The notes under the pieces: model-generated
The model's database searches: none
What the model saw: only the letters and a program-made list of their open reading frames with translations
What the model was told of the DNA's origin: nothing
Origin: Chloroflexota bacterium
GTDB taxonomy: Bacteria; Chloroflexota; UBA6077; SHYK01
Length of the DNA stretch: 64,000 bases
NCBI GenBank assembly: GCA_009692845.1
Contig: SHYK01000002.1
Coordinates: 124,001-188,000, forward strand
Reading direction: 5' to 3'
Part shown: in pieces, positions 16,068-27,440 of the stretch
How the letters are laid out: each line of letters opens with the position of its first letter
Position numbering within the stretch: the stretch's first letter is position 1
Program-made: the position numbers and the translations under genes

Positions 16068-17314
16068 GCCGCGCCGTCATACCGGCGAAGAACGAGGCTA
16101 ACATTGTGCCCGCCGAATCCAAAGGAGTTGGTCAGCGCGATATCGACGTGCTGTTGGCGCGCCGTGTTGGGCACGTAGTCGAGGTCGCAAGCGGCATCCG
16201 GATGCTCGTAGTTCAGAGTCGGCGGGATGATTCCCTGCTCGATCGTCTTGATGCAGACGATGGCCTCGACCACCCCGGCCGCGCCGAGCATGTGCCCGGT
16301 CATCGATTTGGTCGAAGACATCGGGATCCTGGCCGCCTGGATTCCGAACACTTCCTTTACTGCCGCGGTCTCGATGCGATCTCCAGGCAGGGTCGAAGTT
16401 CCATGTGCGTTGATGTAATGCACTTCCGCTGGATCGAGTCCGGCCTTGCTCAACGCCCGTCGCATGGCTCGAACCGCGCCGTCGCCGTCCTCAGCGGGAG
16501 AGGTGACGTGGAAGGCGTCATCGGTGGCGCCGTAACCGGCCAATTCGGCATAGATTCGCGCACCTCGCTCACGCGCATACGACTCCGCCTCCAGGATGAC
16601 GGCACCGCCACCCTCGGCAATAACGAACCCATCGCGCTCCGCGTCAAATGGGCGGGATGCGCGTTCGGGCTGGTCATTGCGGTGGGTCGACAGCGCTTTC
16701 ATCGACGCGAAGCCTGCCACGCCGATCGGGAGCACCCCCGCTTCAGAGCCGCCGGCGATCATCGCCTTGGCGTCACCCCGTTTGATGATTTCCGCCGCCT
16801 CTCCGATCGCATGAGCACTGGTAGCGCAGGCGGAAACGATGCCGAAGTTCGGTCCGCGGGCACCGGTGGCGATGGCCACCTGACCCGCCGCGAGGTCGAT
16901 GATGAACATGGGGATGAGGAAGGGGCTCACCCGCCGCGGGCCCTTCGTCCGCAACACCTCGAGCTGCTCGGACAAAGTAATGATTCCGCCGATGCCCGAG
17001 CCCATGAGAACGCCGATCTCCTCCGAGTTCGAGGCATCGATCGTCAGTCCGGCGTCCGCGATTGCCTGGCGGGCCGCTACCAGCGCAAATTGGGAAAAGC
17101 GGTCGAGTCGGCGGGATTCGCGGGGGCTGAGTAGGGTGTCGGGGTCAAAGCTCTTGATCTCTCCGGCAATCCGAGAATCCATCTCGCTCGCGTCGAACAG
17201 GGTGATGGGCCCAATGCCAGAACGGCCGTCAACGAGGCCATCCCAGGTGGAGGAAACATCGGGCCCCAACGGTGTGATCGCTCCGAGGCCGGTGATTACG
17301 ACGCGCTCGGTCAA
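16064..17314 (-). CDS. fabF: 3-oxoacyl-ACP synthase II (FabF)
   Basis: A 416-residue KAS II that extends acyl-ACP with malonyl-ACP. Landmarks are RVVITGLGAITPLG at the start, nucleophile Cys in VSACATSAHAIGE, the two catalytic His in INAHGTSTLPGD and KSMTGHMLGAAG, and NSFGFGGHNVSL at the end. It is the first gene of the fabF-accB-fabH operon. Its start is 82 bases from the stop of the chelatase gene on the same strand, so a common transcript with that gene is possible but not shown. Length and motifs are normal. Confidence 0.96.
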   Translation of the reverse strand: MTERVVITGLGAITPLGPDVSSTWDGLVDGRSGIGPITLFDASEMDSRIAGEIKSFDPDTLLSPRESRRLDRFSQFALVAARQAIADAGLTIDASNSEEIGVLMGSGIGGIITLSEQLEVLRTKGPRRVSPFLIPMFIIDLAAGQVAIATGARGPNFGIVSACATSAHAIGEAAEIIKRGDAKAMIAGGSEAGVLPIGVAGFASMKALSTHRNDQPERASRPFDAERDGFVIAEGGGAVILEAESYARERGARIYAELAGYGATDDAFHVTSPAEDGDGAVRAMRRALSKAGLDPAEVHYINAHGTSTLPGDRIETAAVKEVFGIQAARIPMSSTKSMTGHMLGAAGVVEAIVCIKTIEQGIIPPTLNYEHPDAACDLDYVPNTARQQHVDIALTNSFGFGGHNVSLVLRRYDGAA

Positions 17315-17395
17315 TTAGATCTAGTCGGGTAGACGGCGGAGGTAGAGCGGAAATCTGGTTGGAATGAACTCTCCACTTTGCCGCCCGTCAGGACC

Positions 17396-19387
17396 CTATC
17401 CGCGGCCGGTCGCCTGACGGACCATGCTCGAGGCGGTATGGGCGTCGAGCTGATCGATGCGATAGCACGGACCGCCCAGCCACTCAGCCAGTCGGGAAGC
17501 GAGGCCGATGCGGAAATGCTCGGCTTCGGTATCAACAACCAGGGAGTTGACTTTGAGCTCGCGGATCTTCGCGGCCATTTGCTTGACGTCCTCAATGGGA
17601 TCACTGCCGTGGAGGGCGACATTCGCGCGCCCGTCCGACACGACGATGAGCACTGGTAAAACTGCCGAATCTCGGTCGCGCTCTTTCGAGAGGAGATCGC
17701 CGGCGATACGGAGCCCATCTGCAAGCGGGGTTCGGCCACCGGTCGGTAAGTGTCGCAGGATTCGCTCGGCTCGCTGCACGCTGTTGGTTGGTTCAAGCAA
17801 GATTTCAGCACCGGTCCCGTGGAAGGTTACCAGAGCGATGCGGTCGCGCTTCTGATAGGCGTCGGTGAGCAGCGAAAGGATCGCACCCTTGGTCATCACC
17901 ATGTGATTCTCGACGCCCATGCTACCGCTGGTATCGAGCACGAATACGATCAGGTTCGACAGCCGCCGCTCGCGCACCTTTTCCCGGATGTCCCAGGTAC
18001 GGAGCTGCAAAATGCGGCCATCGGTAGCCGCTTCCCGCCGCTCCTTCTGGAACGGGGCAGCCGCCCGGACCGTGGCGTCGAGCGCCAGGGAGTGGGGCCG
18101 TTCTTCAGGGATGGCCCCACGCACGTAGCGCCCGACCGGCTCGGTATTGGTTACGCTGGTCCGCCTGCCCAGCCGCTGGCGCTCCTTGGGGGGATTTATG
18201 TTGGCCGCGAACTTCCGGACCCGAAAGGTGGCCCCGGGTTGATCAACCCGGGGCGCTTCTCCTTGGCCTGCTTGTTCGTCCGAGGCGTTATCGGACGCGG
18301 GCTCCGACATGGGATTTAGAGCCCCTTCGTTGTTCTCTGCTTCCGCCTGGCTGATCTGTGATTGGACGCGGCGTTCGAGGTCTCCCGGGTCATTCCCGGT
18401 GTCGTCAAATGGCTGCCGGCGTCGGCGGTGCGGGAGTGCTAGCATGGCGGCCACCCGGATGTCATCCATGTTCACCTCGGTCCGCCCATCGTAGGCACAG
18501 TGGGTCATGGCGGTTTTGTACATCACGATGTCCGCCCGCAACCCGTCGACCTGGAGGTCCGAACAAATCCGGGTAATGAGATCAAGCATCTGGTCGGACA
18601 GGATCACTTCCGGGAGCAGGGTGCGGGCTTGTTCCACCCGCTGGCGCTCGCCTTCTTCCATGTCTTGCCAGAGGACGTTGAAGGCGATTGGGTCAGACTC
18701 GAACGCGGCCCGTCGCTTGACGACCTCCGCCCGGAGATGAGGCTCGTGAATTCCTTCTACCTCTGCGGTCAGGGCAAATCGGTCCAGCAGCTGGGGCCGC
18801 AGCTCGCCCTCTTCGGGATTCATGGTTCCGATGAGGATGAACTCGGCCGGATGGCTGATCGAGATGCCCTCGCGCTCGACGTAGTTGACGCCCATGGCGG
18901 CAGCATCAAGTAGGACGTCAACCAGGTGGTCGCTGAGTAGGTTCACCTCGTCGACGTAGAGGATCCCTCGGTTTGCAGACGCTAGCAGGCCCGACTCGAA
19001 GCGGCGCTTGCCTTCGGTGACCGCGTGCTCGATGTCCAGCGTTCCCACCACGCGGTCTTCAGTGGCGCTCACGGGAAGCTCGATTAGCTGTACGTGGCGG
19101 TGCTTGGTTTCCAGAGAAGAGCCCTGGTCAACGCGATCTCGGCATTCGTCGCACCAGGTGGCGGGGCGAGTCGGATCGCAGCTGAATCGGCAATCGGCAA
19201 CGATTGGCACTTCGGGAAGCAGGTGGGCCAACGCCCGAGCGGCGGTCGACTTGGCCGTGCCTTTTTCTCCGCGAACCAGGATGCCGCCGATCTTGGGATT
19301 TACTGCATTCAGCAGTAGTCCCAATTTCATGAGTTCCTGCCCAACCAGGGCCGTAAATGGGAATATGGGTCGGATCTGTCCGGGCAC
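17396..19387 (-). CDS. ChlI/ChlD-type chelatase subunit with VWA domain
   Basis: The protein has 663 residues and joins two parts. The N-terminal AAA+ domain of the magnesium-chelatase ChlI/ChlD type has Walker A VRGEKGTAKSTAARA and Walker B ILYVDEVNLLSDH. A CRFSCDP...CDEC cluster lies between, as in the 'chelatase subunit D family' proteins. A polar linker (residues 340-430) leads to a C-terminal VWA domain with the MIDAS motif VLDTSGSMG. Such proteins pair with a large ChlH/CobN subunit to insert Mg2+ or Co2+ into tetrapyrroles, but many occur without one. None is in this window, so the substrate is open. Confidence 0.88.
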   Translation of the reverse strand: MPGQIRPIFPFTALVGQELMKLGLLLNAVNPKIGGILVRGEKGTAKSTAARALAHLLPEVPIVADCRFSCDPTRPATWCDECRDRVDQGSSLETKHRHVQLIELPVSATEDRVVGTLDIEHAVTEGKRRFESGLLASANRGILYVDEVNLLSDHLVDVLLDAAAMGVNYVEREGISISHPAEFILIGTMNPEEGELRPQLLDRFALTAEVEGIHEPHLRAEVVKRRAAFESDPIAFNVLWQDMEEGERQRVEQARTLLPEVILSDQMLDLITRICSDLQVDGLRADIVMYKTAMTHCAYDGRTEVNMDDIRVAAMLALPHRRRRQPFDDTGNDPGDLERRVQSQISQAEAENNEGALNPMSEPASDNASDEQAGQGEAPRVDQPGATFRVRKFAANINPPKERQRLGRRTSVTNTEPVGRYVRGAIPEERPHSLALDATVRAAAPFQKERREAATDGRILQLRTWDIREKVRERRLSNLIVFVLDTSGSMGVENHMVMTKGAILSLLTDAYQKRDRIALVTFHGTGAEILLEPTNSVQRAERILRHLPTGGRTPLADGLRIAGDLLSKERDRDSAVLPVLIVVSDGRANVALHGSDPIEDVKQMAAKIRELKVNSLVVDTEAEHFRIGLASRLAEWLGGPCYRIDQLDAHTASSMVRQATGRG

Positions 19388-19865
19388 ACATACCTCCGCG
19401 CTAGCTAGGTTTACCGGACTCCGGCGTCAGCCCCGATCCGCTTCACGCAAGCGGGGTCAGCGCATGATAAAGGAGTAGCGGTGACTTCGTGAGGCCCCGT
19501 GGGGTCCGGCTGGCAAGCTCACGGCGCTGGGTAGATCCCAGGCGCCCCGTGCCTGGCGCCGATATCCGAATCTCTAGCTCCGAACCAGGTGTCGCTTCTC
19601 GTCCGCCTTTTTGGCTTTTATCAAATGCTTGTGCCAGGCTACTTTCTTGCGCTTGTTCATCTACTCCTCAATGAGCTTTGCTGCTCAATCACGGCCTCGA
19701 ACGGGACAGCTCGGATTCTAGACCCTGCCAGGCACACGTACAAGACCGACCGCCAGCCCGTGGGTCCGTCGCGGCGGTGTTGACGCCTCTCGGGGAGAGT
19801 GCTAGAACCTTGGCGCACCGGAGGCTCCAGCCGCTGTCTGCGATCAATATAGGAGGCAATCCTCA
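19388..19865. other. 478-base gap without a recognisable gene
   Basis: I see no coding frame with a convincing start and protein-like sequence. Short inverted repeats occur (ccgctt/aagcgg near 19440-19456 and ggcgcc repeats at 19540-19560). The gap should contain the divergent promoters of the chelatase gene and the cupin genes. The cupin ribosome binding site is AGGAGG at 19851-19856. Confidence 0.5.
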
Positions 19866-20339
19866 ATGGCGTGGAAGGTCGTCAATCTCAATACCATGGA
19901 CGGACGGGAAGAAGAGGGCGGCAAGCGAATCCTGTATAGCTCAGATTCCTTCCACATGTGGCTGCACAGCGATGCTCCCGGGGTGGTGCGGGGCCGAGTT
20001 GCTGCCAACGGGGCGCAGGAGCTGCATCGGCACTATGCGGACGAAATGTTTTTTTGCGTGCAGGGAGAACTGACCATTCGTTTCGCAGATCCGGAAGGCG
20101 TAGAAGTGGTGCCGCCGGGCGCTTTTGTGGTCGTCCCGGCCGGGCAGCTCTACTCATTAGAGAATACGAGCAAGACTGAGGAGATGATCCTGCTCGGATC
20201 GCGGGCAGAGGCACACGACATGCCCCGCCTGGGCGATGAGGGGGAACCCGTCCTCATGGGCGCTCACTCGTGGGCAGTAGAACAGACCGAGATGGAGAAG
20301 GCAATCGGAGCCACTCACGAACGGTGGGCGTCCAAGTAG
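19866..20339 (+). CDS. single-domain cupin protein (first of tandem pair)
   Basis: A 157-residue cupin. The metal-binding motif 1 reads HRHYADEMFFCVQGEL (H-x-H-x(3,4)-E type), and motif 2 follows as PPGAFVVVPAGQLYSLENT, where the usual second His position is a Leu or Tyr. Cupins are small beta barrels that may act as dioxygenases, isomerases or binding proteins, and the substrate here is unknown. A tail QTEMEKAIGATHERWASK is conserved in the neighbouring paralogue. AGGAGG lies ten bases upstream. It precedes a second cupin and a solute-binding lipoprotein, suggesting a small uptake and processing unit. Confidence 0.85.
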   Translation: MAWKVVNLNTMDGREEEGGKRILYSSDSFHMWLHSDAPGVVRGRVAANGAQELHRHYADEMFFCVQGELTIRFADPEGVEVVPPGAFVVVPAGQLYSLENTSKTEEMILLGSRAEAHDMPRLGDEGEPVLMGAHSWAVEQTEMEKAIGATHERWASK

Positions 20340-20457
20340 GAACCCAACCAAGGGGAGCAATGGGCTCCGCCTGAAGCCAGCCTTGGAGGCACGAGCACGC
20401 TGCCGACATGACGCCAGGCGCTCGCTGCCACTGATTCATGAATGGAGGCGACGCCAA

Positions 20458-20934
20458 GTGGCGTGGAAGAAAATCGACGTTGAGCATCTTCCCAGCCGAG
20501 AGCACTCGGGGGGGAAGCGGATCATGTATAGCTCCGACACCTTCCATATGTGGCTCCACACCGATCCAGTCGGCGTGCTGAGGGGACGAGTCGAGAACGA
20601 AGCTCAGGAGCTCCACAAACATTTTGCAGATGAAATGTTTTTCTGCCTTCAAGGGGAGTTGACGATTCGTTTCGCGGACCCGGAAGGGGAGGAGGTCATA
20701 CCGGCCGGTGCCTTCGTGGTCGTTCCGGCGGGCCAGCTCTATTCCCTGGAAAACACGGGAAGCGAGACCATGATCCTCCTCGGATCTCGCGCGGAGGCAC
20801 ACGACGCCCCCCGCATGGGAGACGAAGGAGAGCCAATTCAACGGGGGACCCACGTTTGGGCCGTTGAGCAGACCGAAATGGAGCAGGCGATCGGGGCCGC
20901 GCACGAGCGCTGGTCGGCCGGCCGCGATGCCTAA
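20458..20934 (+). CDS. single-domain cupin protein (second of tandem pair)
   Basis: A 158-residue paralogue of the preceding gene, roughly two-thirds identical: both share GELTIRFADPEG, FVVVPAGQLYSLENT and LLGSRAEAHD. The metal motif is HKHFADEMFFCLQGEL. The start is the GTG at 20458 (VAWKKIDVEH), aligned with the first cupin's MAWKVV start and preceded by GGAGG at 20444; an upstream ATG would add unrelated sequence. The tandem pair looks like a local duplication followed by divergence. Heterodimer formation is possible but unproven. Confidence 0.85.
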   Translation: MAWKKIDVEHLPSREHSGGKRIMYSSDTFHMWLHTDPVGVLRGRVENEAQELHKHFADEMFFCLQGELTIRFADPEGEEVIPAGAFVVVPAGQLYSLENTGSETMILLGSRAEAHDAPRMGDEGEPIQRGTHVWAVEQTEMEQAIGAAHERWSAGRDA

Positions 20935-20989
20935 TTGAACCCGGGCGACCAGTTCTAACCGAAGAATAGCCGCCGACTGAGGAGTGGCC

Positions 20990-22741
20990 ATGACCGTCTG
21001 CAAGGGGAAGGGGCAACGCGGGGCGATGCCTTGGTCCGCAACCTGCCTAATTGGTCTCGCACTGGCTATTGTGGGTTGCGCGCCGACCAACGGGACGGGA
21101 GGGGGTGCCCAGCAACCCAGCCCTAGCGCCCCGTCGCGGACGTTGGTGATGATGACCCAAATCGATCCGCTCTTGGCTCCCAGCCCACTCGCCTCGGGTA
21201 CCTCCACCGGGCGGGGAAGCTTGGCGGATGTGCTCTTTACGGCCGGCCTTAGCCACGATGACCAGGCGCGCGATAACACCGCCGTGACGGTCTGGCCCCA
21301 ACTGGCCGAGACCTTGCCGCAGTTGGACACGGACAGCTGGCGCGTCTTCCCCGACGGACGCATGGAGACGACCTGGGTGCTTCGGCCGGGACTGACCTGG
21401 CACGACGGGGCACCCTTGACTGGCGACGACGTCGTTTTCGGCTGGCAGGTTCGGAATACGCCTGAATATGTTCCGGCCGGCGACTTGCAGCTCATTGACG
21501 AAGTGGTGGCAAAGGATTCGAGGACCGTTGTCGTTCGGTGGAAAGCTCCCTATTTCGCCGCTGGAGCAGGAGGGAGCGTGGGCTCCCCTATGCCGCGTCA
21601 CGTCCTTGGCGAGGCATTCGCGCAACAGACCCCACAGCAGTTTGCGTCCCATCCATATTTTGGCGTGACAAACTATGTTGGCGCCGGACCCTATCGATTG
21701 GAGCGTTGGGAGCCGGGCTCGTTCCTCGAAGGTTCGGCCTTCGACGGCTACACACTCGGGCGGCCCAGCATTGACCGGATCAGGTTAGCGATCGTATCTG
21801 ACAAGAACACTGCGCTCGCCAACATGCTGGCTGGAGAGGTTCAAATGTCTTTTGACGCCGCGCTGTTCATCGAGCAGGGCGGCATCTTGAAACAACAGTG
21901 GGGGAAGTCCAACGGCGGAACCGTGAGTCTGGAAGCTGACCAGATACGCTTTGTGGCGTTCCAGCTCAAGAAGGAATTCGTCAACCCGACTCAGATTCTC
22001 GACGTGAGAGTCCGTCAGGCACTAGCAGTGGCCATCGACAAGCGAGGGTTCATCGACGGGCTCTTGGGTGGCGATGGCTATGTGGCAGAGACGTTGATGG
22101 CCCCGTACGTCCCGTTCTATGCCCAGATCGAGCGGGTTGCTCAAAAGTACCCGTATGACCTGCAAAGAGCCGCCCAACTGCTCGCCGATGTTGGTTTCAG
22201 CAAAGGCGCGGATGGAAGCTACCGCCTGCCCTCCGGGGAGCCATTTAGCCTTACCCTGATGGCCAGCTCTGGTTATGACCGGGAGCGGGCCATTTTGGCC
22301 GACATGTGGCGCAAGGCCGGCATAGACATCAAGGAACAGGACGTGTCGGTCACCCAGGATGCGGACCGACAATTTAGAGCAGCATTCCCAGCGGCCTATG
22401 GCACCTCCCAGAACCTCGGCCTGCCGGGCGCCCTGGGCAGGTTGAACGGCAGAACCATCGCTACCCCGGAGAACCGATTTAGTGGGAATAACTATTTCGG
22501 GTACTCCAACCCGGAGTTCGATCGCTTGCTTGATGTGACCGCGACGAGTCTGCGTCAGGATGAACGGGTCGCGGCTACGATCGAAGCGGTGCGCATCGCG
22601 AGCATCGACCTCCCGTTCGTTCCCATGTATCTGAATCCGCGATCCGCCTCGGCTTTTTCATCGTCGCTGCAGGCCCCCACTACCAGCCCGGCCAGCAAGC
22701 CCGGATGGTGGAACATCGAGGCGTGGAAGTGGAAGTCCTGA
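20990..22741 (+). CDS. family 5 solute-binding lipoprotein
   Basis: The protein is about 583 residues. It starts with a signal peptide ending in the lipobox LAIVGC, then a Gly/Pro/Ser linker and the SBP_bac_5 body. The body includes FPDGRMETTWVLRPGLTWHD, GDDVVFGWQVR, VRQALAVAIDKRGFIDGL and the C-terminal WNIEAWKWKS. Proteins of this family capture peptides, nickel complexes or oligosaccharides outside the cytoplasmic membrane for an ABC importer. No permease or ATPase gene is near. The ATG at 20990 has GAGGAG eight bases before it; GTG 20984 is the alternative. It is the intact relative of the frameshifted gene at 561-2372. Confidence 0.9.
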   Translation: MTVCKGKGQRGAMPWSATCLIGLALAIVGCAPTNGTGGGAQQPSPSAPSRTLVMMTQIDPLLAPSPLASGTSTGRGSLADVLFTAGLSHDDQARDNTAVTVWPQLAETLPQLDTDSWRVFPDGRMETTWVLRPGLTWHDGAPLTGDDVVFGWQVRNTPEYVPAGDLQLIDEVVAKDSRTVVVRWKAPYFAAGAGGSVGSPMPRHVLGEAFAQQTPQQFASHPYFGVTNYVGAGPYRLERWEPGSFLEGSAFDGYTLGRPSIDRIRLAIVSDKNTALANMLAGEVQMSFDAALFIEQGGILKQQWGKSNGGTVSLEADQIRFVAFQLKKEFVNPTQILDVRVRQALAVAIDKRGFIDGLLGGDGYVAETLMAPYVPFYAQIERVAQKYPYDLQRAAQLLADVGFSKGADGSYRLPSGEPFSLTLMASSGYDRERAILADMWRKAGIDIKEQDVSVTQDADRQFRAAFPAAYGTSQNLGLPGALGRLNGRTIATPENRFSGNNYFGYSNPEFDRLLDVTATSLRQDERVAATIEAVRIASIDLPFVPMYLNPRSASAFSSSLQAPTTSPASKPGWWNIEAWKWKS

Positions 22742-25191
<2,450 letters not shown>

Positions 25192-25215
25192 CCAGGCGCC
25201 GCCTGGAGGCAATCT

Positions 25216-26388
25216 GTGCCCAAAAAAAGCATTCGGGACATCGACCTTAAAGGCAAAAGCGTCTTGGTACGGGTCGACTACAACGTGCCCCTCGATGCGG
25301 AGGGAAATGTTTCCGACGCGACCCGGATCCGGGAGACGATTCCGACCCTCGATTACCTGAGGGCGCAAGGATGTCGGACGATCCTGGTCTCCCATCTGGG
25401 GCGCCCGGATGGAAAGCCGGATCCCAAGCAGAGCCTGGCGCCGGTCGCCAGAGAGCTGCAGCGGTTGCGGTTTCCGGTGATCTTTGCCACCGATACCATC
25501 GGCCCGGACGCCCAGTCCAAGGCGGCAAGTCTCCGCGCCGGCGATCTGCTCCTATTGGAGAACGTCCGCTTCTATCCCGGCGAAGAGGCAAATGACCCGA
25601 GCTTCGCCGCCGAGCTGGCCAAGCTGGGCGAGGTGTTCGTGAACGACGCTTTCGGGACCGCCCATCGCGCCCACGCTTCGACAGCCGGGGTTGCTGCCTT
25701 TCTCCCGGCGGTCGCGGGGCTGCTGATGGAAAAAGAGATCGATGCGCTCGGTCGGGTGCTGGACAATCCCAAGCGCCCGCTCGTCGCGGTGATCGGCGGG
25801 GCGAAGGTCTCCTCCAAGATTGGAGTTCTCGAGAACCTGCTGCCCCGGGTTGATCGGCTCATCATCGGCGGCGGGATGGCCTGTACCTTCCTCAAGGCGA
25901 AGGGTCTCGAGATCGGGAAATCGCTGTTGGAGGCCGATTGCCTATCAGTGGCGACCGACCTCATGGCCAAGGCCGGGCCGAAGCTGCTGCTCCCCATTGA
26001 CGGACTGTGCGTGTACCAGGTCGATCCGGCCTCTCAGCCCATGGTCCAGGATTCCGATCACATCGGGGCTGATGTGGCGATGGTCGACATCGGTCCCAGG
26101 AGCATCGACCTGTTCGGCGAGGCGGTGCGAGGAGTAGGAACGGTCGTTTGGAACGGCCCGATGGGGATTTTTGAAATGGAGCCCTTTGCCCACGGGACCG
26201 CTGCGATTGCCGACGCGATCGCCGCGAGCGGCGCGACTACCGTGGTCGGCGGTGGCGACACGATTGCCGCGATCGAGAAGCTCAGCGATGCGTCCCGGTT
26301 CACCCACGTTTCCACTGGGGGCGGGGCTTCCTTGGAGTTCCTCGAAGGCCGGGTGCTGCCCGGCGTCGCCGCGCTCCAGGACCGCTGA
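25216..26388 (+). CDS. pgk: phosphoglycerate kinase
   Basis: A 390-residue PGK, which makes ATP from 1,3-bisphosphoglycerate. Signature segments are KSVLVRVDYNVPLDAEGN, LVSHLGRPDGKPDPKQSL, FVNDAFGTAHRAHAST, VAVIGGAKVSSKIGVLENL, VWNGPMGIFEMEPFAHGT and the closing nucleotide loop VVGGGDTIAAIEK...FTHVSTGGGASLEFLEG. It starts with GTG 25216, ribosome binding site GGAGG at 25205. It lies 24 bases after gap and eight bases before tpiA. Confidence 0.97.
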   Translation: MPKKSIRDIDLKGKSVLVRVDYNVPLDAEGNVSDATRIRETIPTLDYLRAQGCRTILVSHLGRPDGKPDPKQSLAPVARELQRLRFPVIFATDTIGPDAQSKAASLRAGDLLLLENVRFYPGEEANDPSFAAELAKLGEVFVNDAFGTAHRAHASTAGVAAFLPAVAGLLMEKEIDALGRVLDNPKRPLVAVIGGAKVSSKIGVLENLLPRVDRLIIGGGMACTFLKAKGLEIGKSLLEADCLSVATDLMAKAGPKLLLPIDGLCVYQVDPASQPMVQDSDHIGADVAMVDIGPRSIDLFGEAVRGVGTVVWNGPMGIFEMEPFAHGTAAIADAIAASGATTVVGGGDTIAAIEKLSDASRFTHVSTGGGASLEFLEGRVLPGVAALQDR

Positions 26389-26395
26389 GCTGCCC

Positions 26396-27178
26396 GTGCG
26401 GATTCCCATCGTCGCGGGCAACTGGAAGATGAACACTACCGTCGCTGAAGCGGTGGCTCTGGCGGACAGCCTGGCTGAGCAGATTGGCGCCATCCACGGA
26501 GTTGAGAAAGTGGTGTGCCCGCCCTTCGTCTCGCTGGACGCCGTCCACAAGCGGCTGGCTGGCTCGGGGGTGCTGGTCGGAGCCCAGAACGCTTTCTGGG
26601 AGGCGAGCGGCGCCTACACCGGGGAGATCTCGGTGGGGATGCTCCGCGAGCTCGTCGACTACGTAATCCTCGGGCACTCTGAACGACGCAAGTATTTCCA
26701 TGAAACGGACGAGGACGTAAACCGCAAGGTGAAGGCCGCATTGGTGGCCGAACTGAAGGTCATCGTTTGTGTGGGCGAGGATCTGGTGGTGAATGATGCT
26801 GGTGGCACCGAAGCGTTCGTGGAGGCACAGATTCGTGGAGCGTTCGCGGGAGTTGAGTCGCTCGACACGGTCGTCGTGGCCTATGAGCCGATCTGGGCGA
26901 TTGGGACCGGGCGCCCTGCCACACCTGAAGGTGCAGGTGCGGTGATCGGACACATCCGCGGGGTTGCGGCCAGCCTATTCGGTGCGGACGCGGCTCAGGG
27001 GCTTCGCATCCAATACGGCGGCAGCGTCACCCCGGAGGTTTTCGCTGACTTCGCTGCTCACCCGGAGATCGATGGCGCGCTGGTGGGAGGCGCGAGCCTC
27101 CGCGCCGATGCCTTCGTCAAGATCGTGCAGCAAGCAGCCGAAGCCGCCGGCTCAACCGGGAGTCAACTAGCCCCTTGA
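26396..27178 (+). CDS. tpiA: triosephosphate isomerase
   Basis: A 260-residue TIM-barrel isomerase that interconverts the two triose phosphates. Landmarks: VAGNWKMNTT (catalytic Lys), ILGHSERRKYF (catalytic His), VVAYEPIWAIGTGRPATPE (catalytic Glu and loop 6) and IQYGGSVTPEVFADFA. It starts with GTG 26396, 8 bases after pgk. The last 109 bases plus the following 170 bases and tRNA-Leu are found again, diverged, at about 31706-32050, where they are joined to part of a RES toxin gene. Confidence 0.97.
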   Translation: MRIPIVAGNWKMNTTVAEAVALADSLAEQIGAIHGVEKVVCPPFVSLDAVHKRLAGSGVLVGAQNAFWEASGAYTGEISVGMLRELVDYVILGHSERRKYFHETDEDVNRKVKAALVAELKVIVCVGEDLVVNDAGGTEAFVEAQIRGAFAGVESLDTVVVAYEPIWAIGTGRPATPEGAGAVIGHIRGVAASLFGADAAQGLRIQYGGSVTPEVFADFAAHPEIDGALVGGASLRADAFVKIVQQAAEAAGSTGSQLAP

Positions 27179-27351
27179 GCGGTAACGGGGTTCCGGGACG
27201 TGGGTCTGCCCACGGGGGTCTCGGGCGTTCTACTCCGCTCGCGCTGACCGGGGGACCTGGGCGCTGCTCCTCGGGGCGTTGCACCATTCAGTCGCCGCTC
27301 GGTCGATGGCTCGCTCGATTCGGGGCCTGCGCATAGGCTGCTGCTAATAGC

Positions 27352-27436
27352 GCCGGGGTGGCGGAACGGCAGACGCAGCGCTCTTAAAAAGCGCGGCCCA
27401 AAAGGCGTGCGGGTTCGAATCCCGCCCTCGGCACCA
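27352..27436 (+). tRNA. tRNA-Leu(UAA), with encoded CCA
   Basis: An 85-base class II tRNA. The acceptor stem GCCGGGG pairs with CCTCGGC, the anticodon arm is GCGCT-CTTAAAA-AGCGC with anticodon TAA, the long variable arm follows, and the T arm is GCGGGTTCGAATCCCGC, then A and CCA. It reads UUA/UUG leucine codons. It sits 173 bases downstream of tpiA. An identical tRNA body is at 31969-32050 and a 56-base 3' fragment at 30979-31034, so this gene is the likely integration site of the segment to its right. Confidence 0.97.
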
Positions 27437-27440
27437 GGTC

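Noticed and set aside
16064-17134. Long plus-strand frame opposite fabF and accB
   Set aside because: Composition is Arg/Gly/Ala shadow sequence and fabF and accB on the other strand have full catalytic motifs.
19388-19865. Cobalamin or other riboswitch before the chelatase gene
   Set aside because: No B12-box or other conserved riboswitch core could be found on either strand.
20254-21495. Minus-strand frame of 413 codons opposite the cupins and lipoprotein
   Set aside because: Antisense to three well supported genes; low-complexity shadow.
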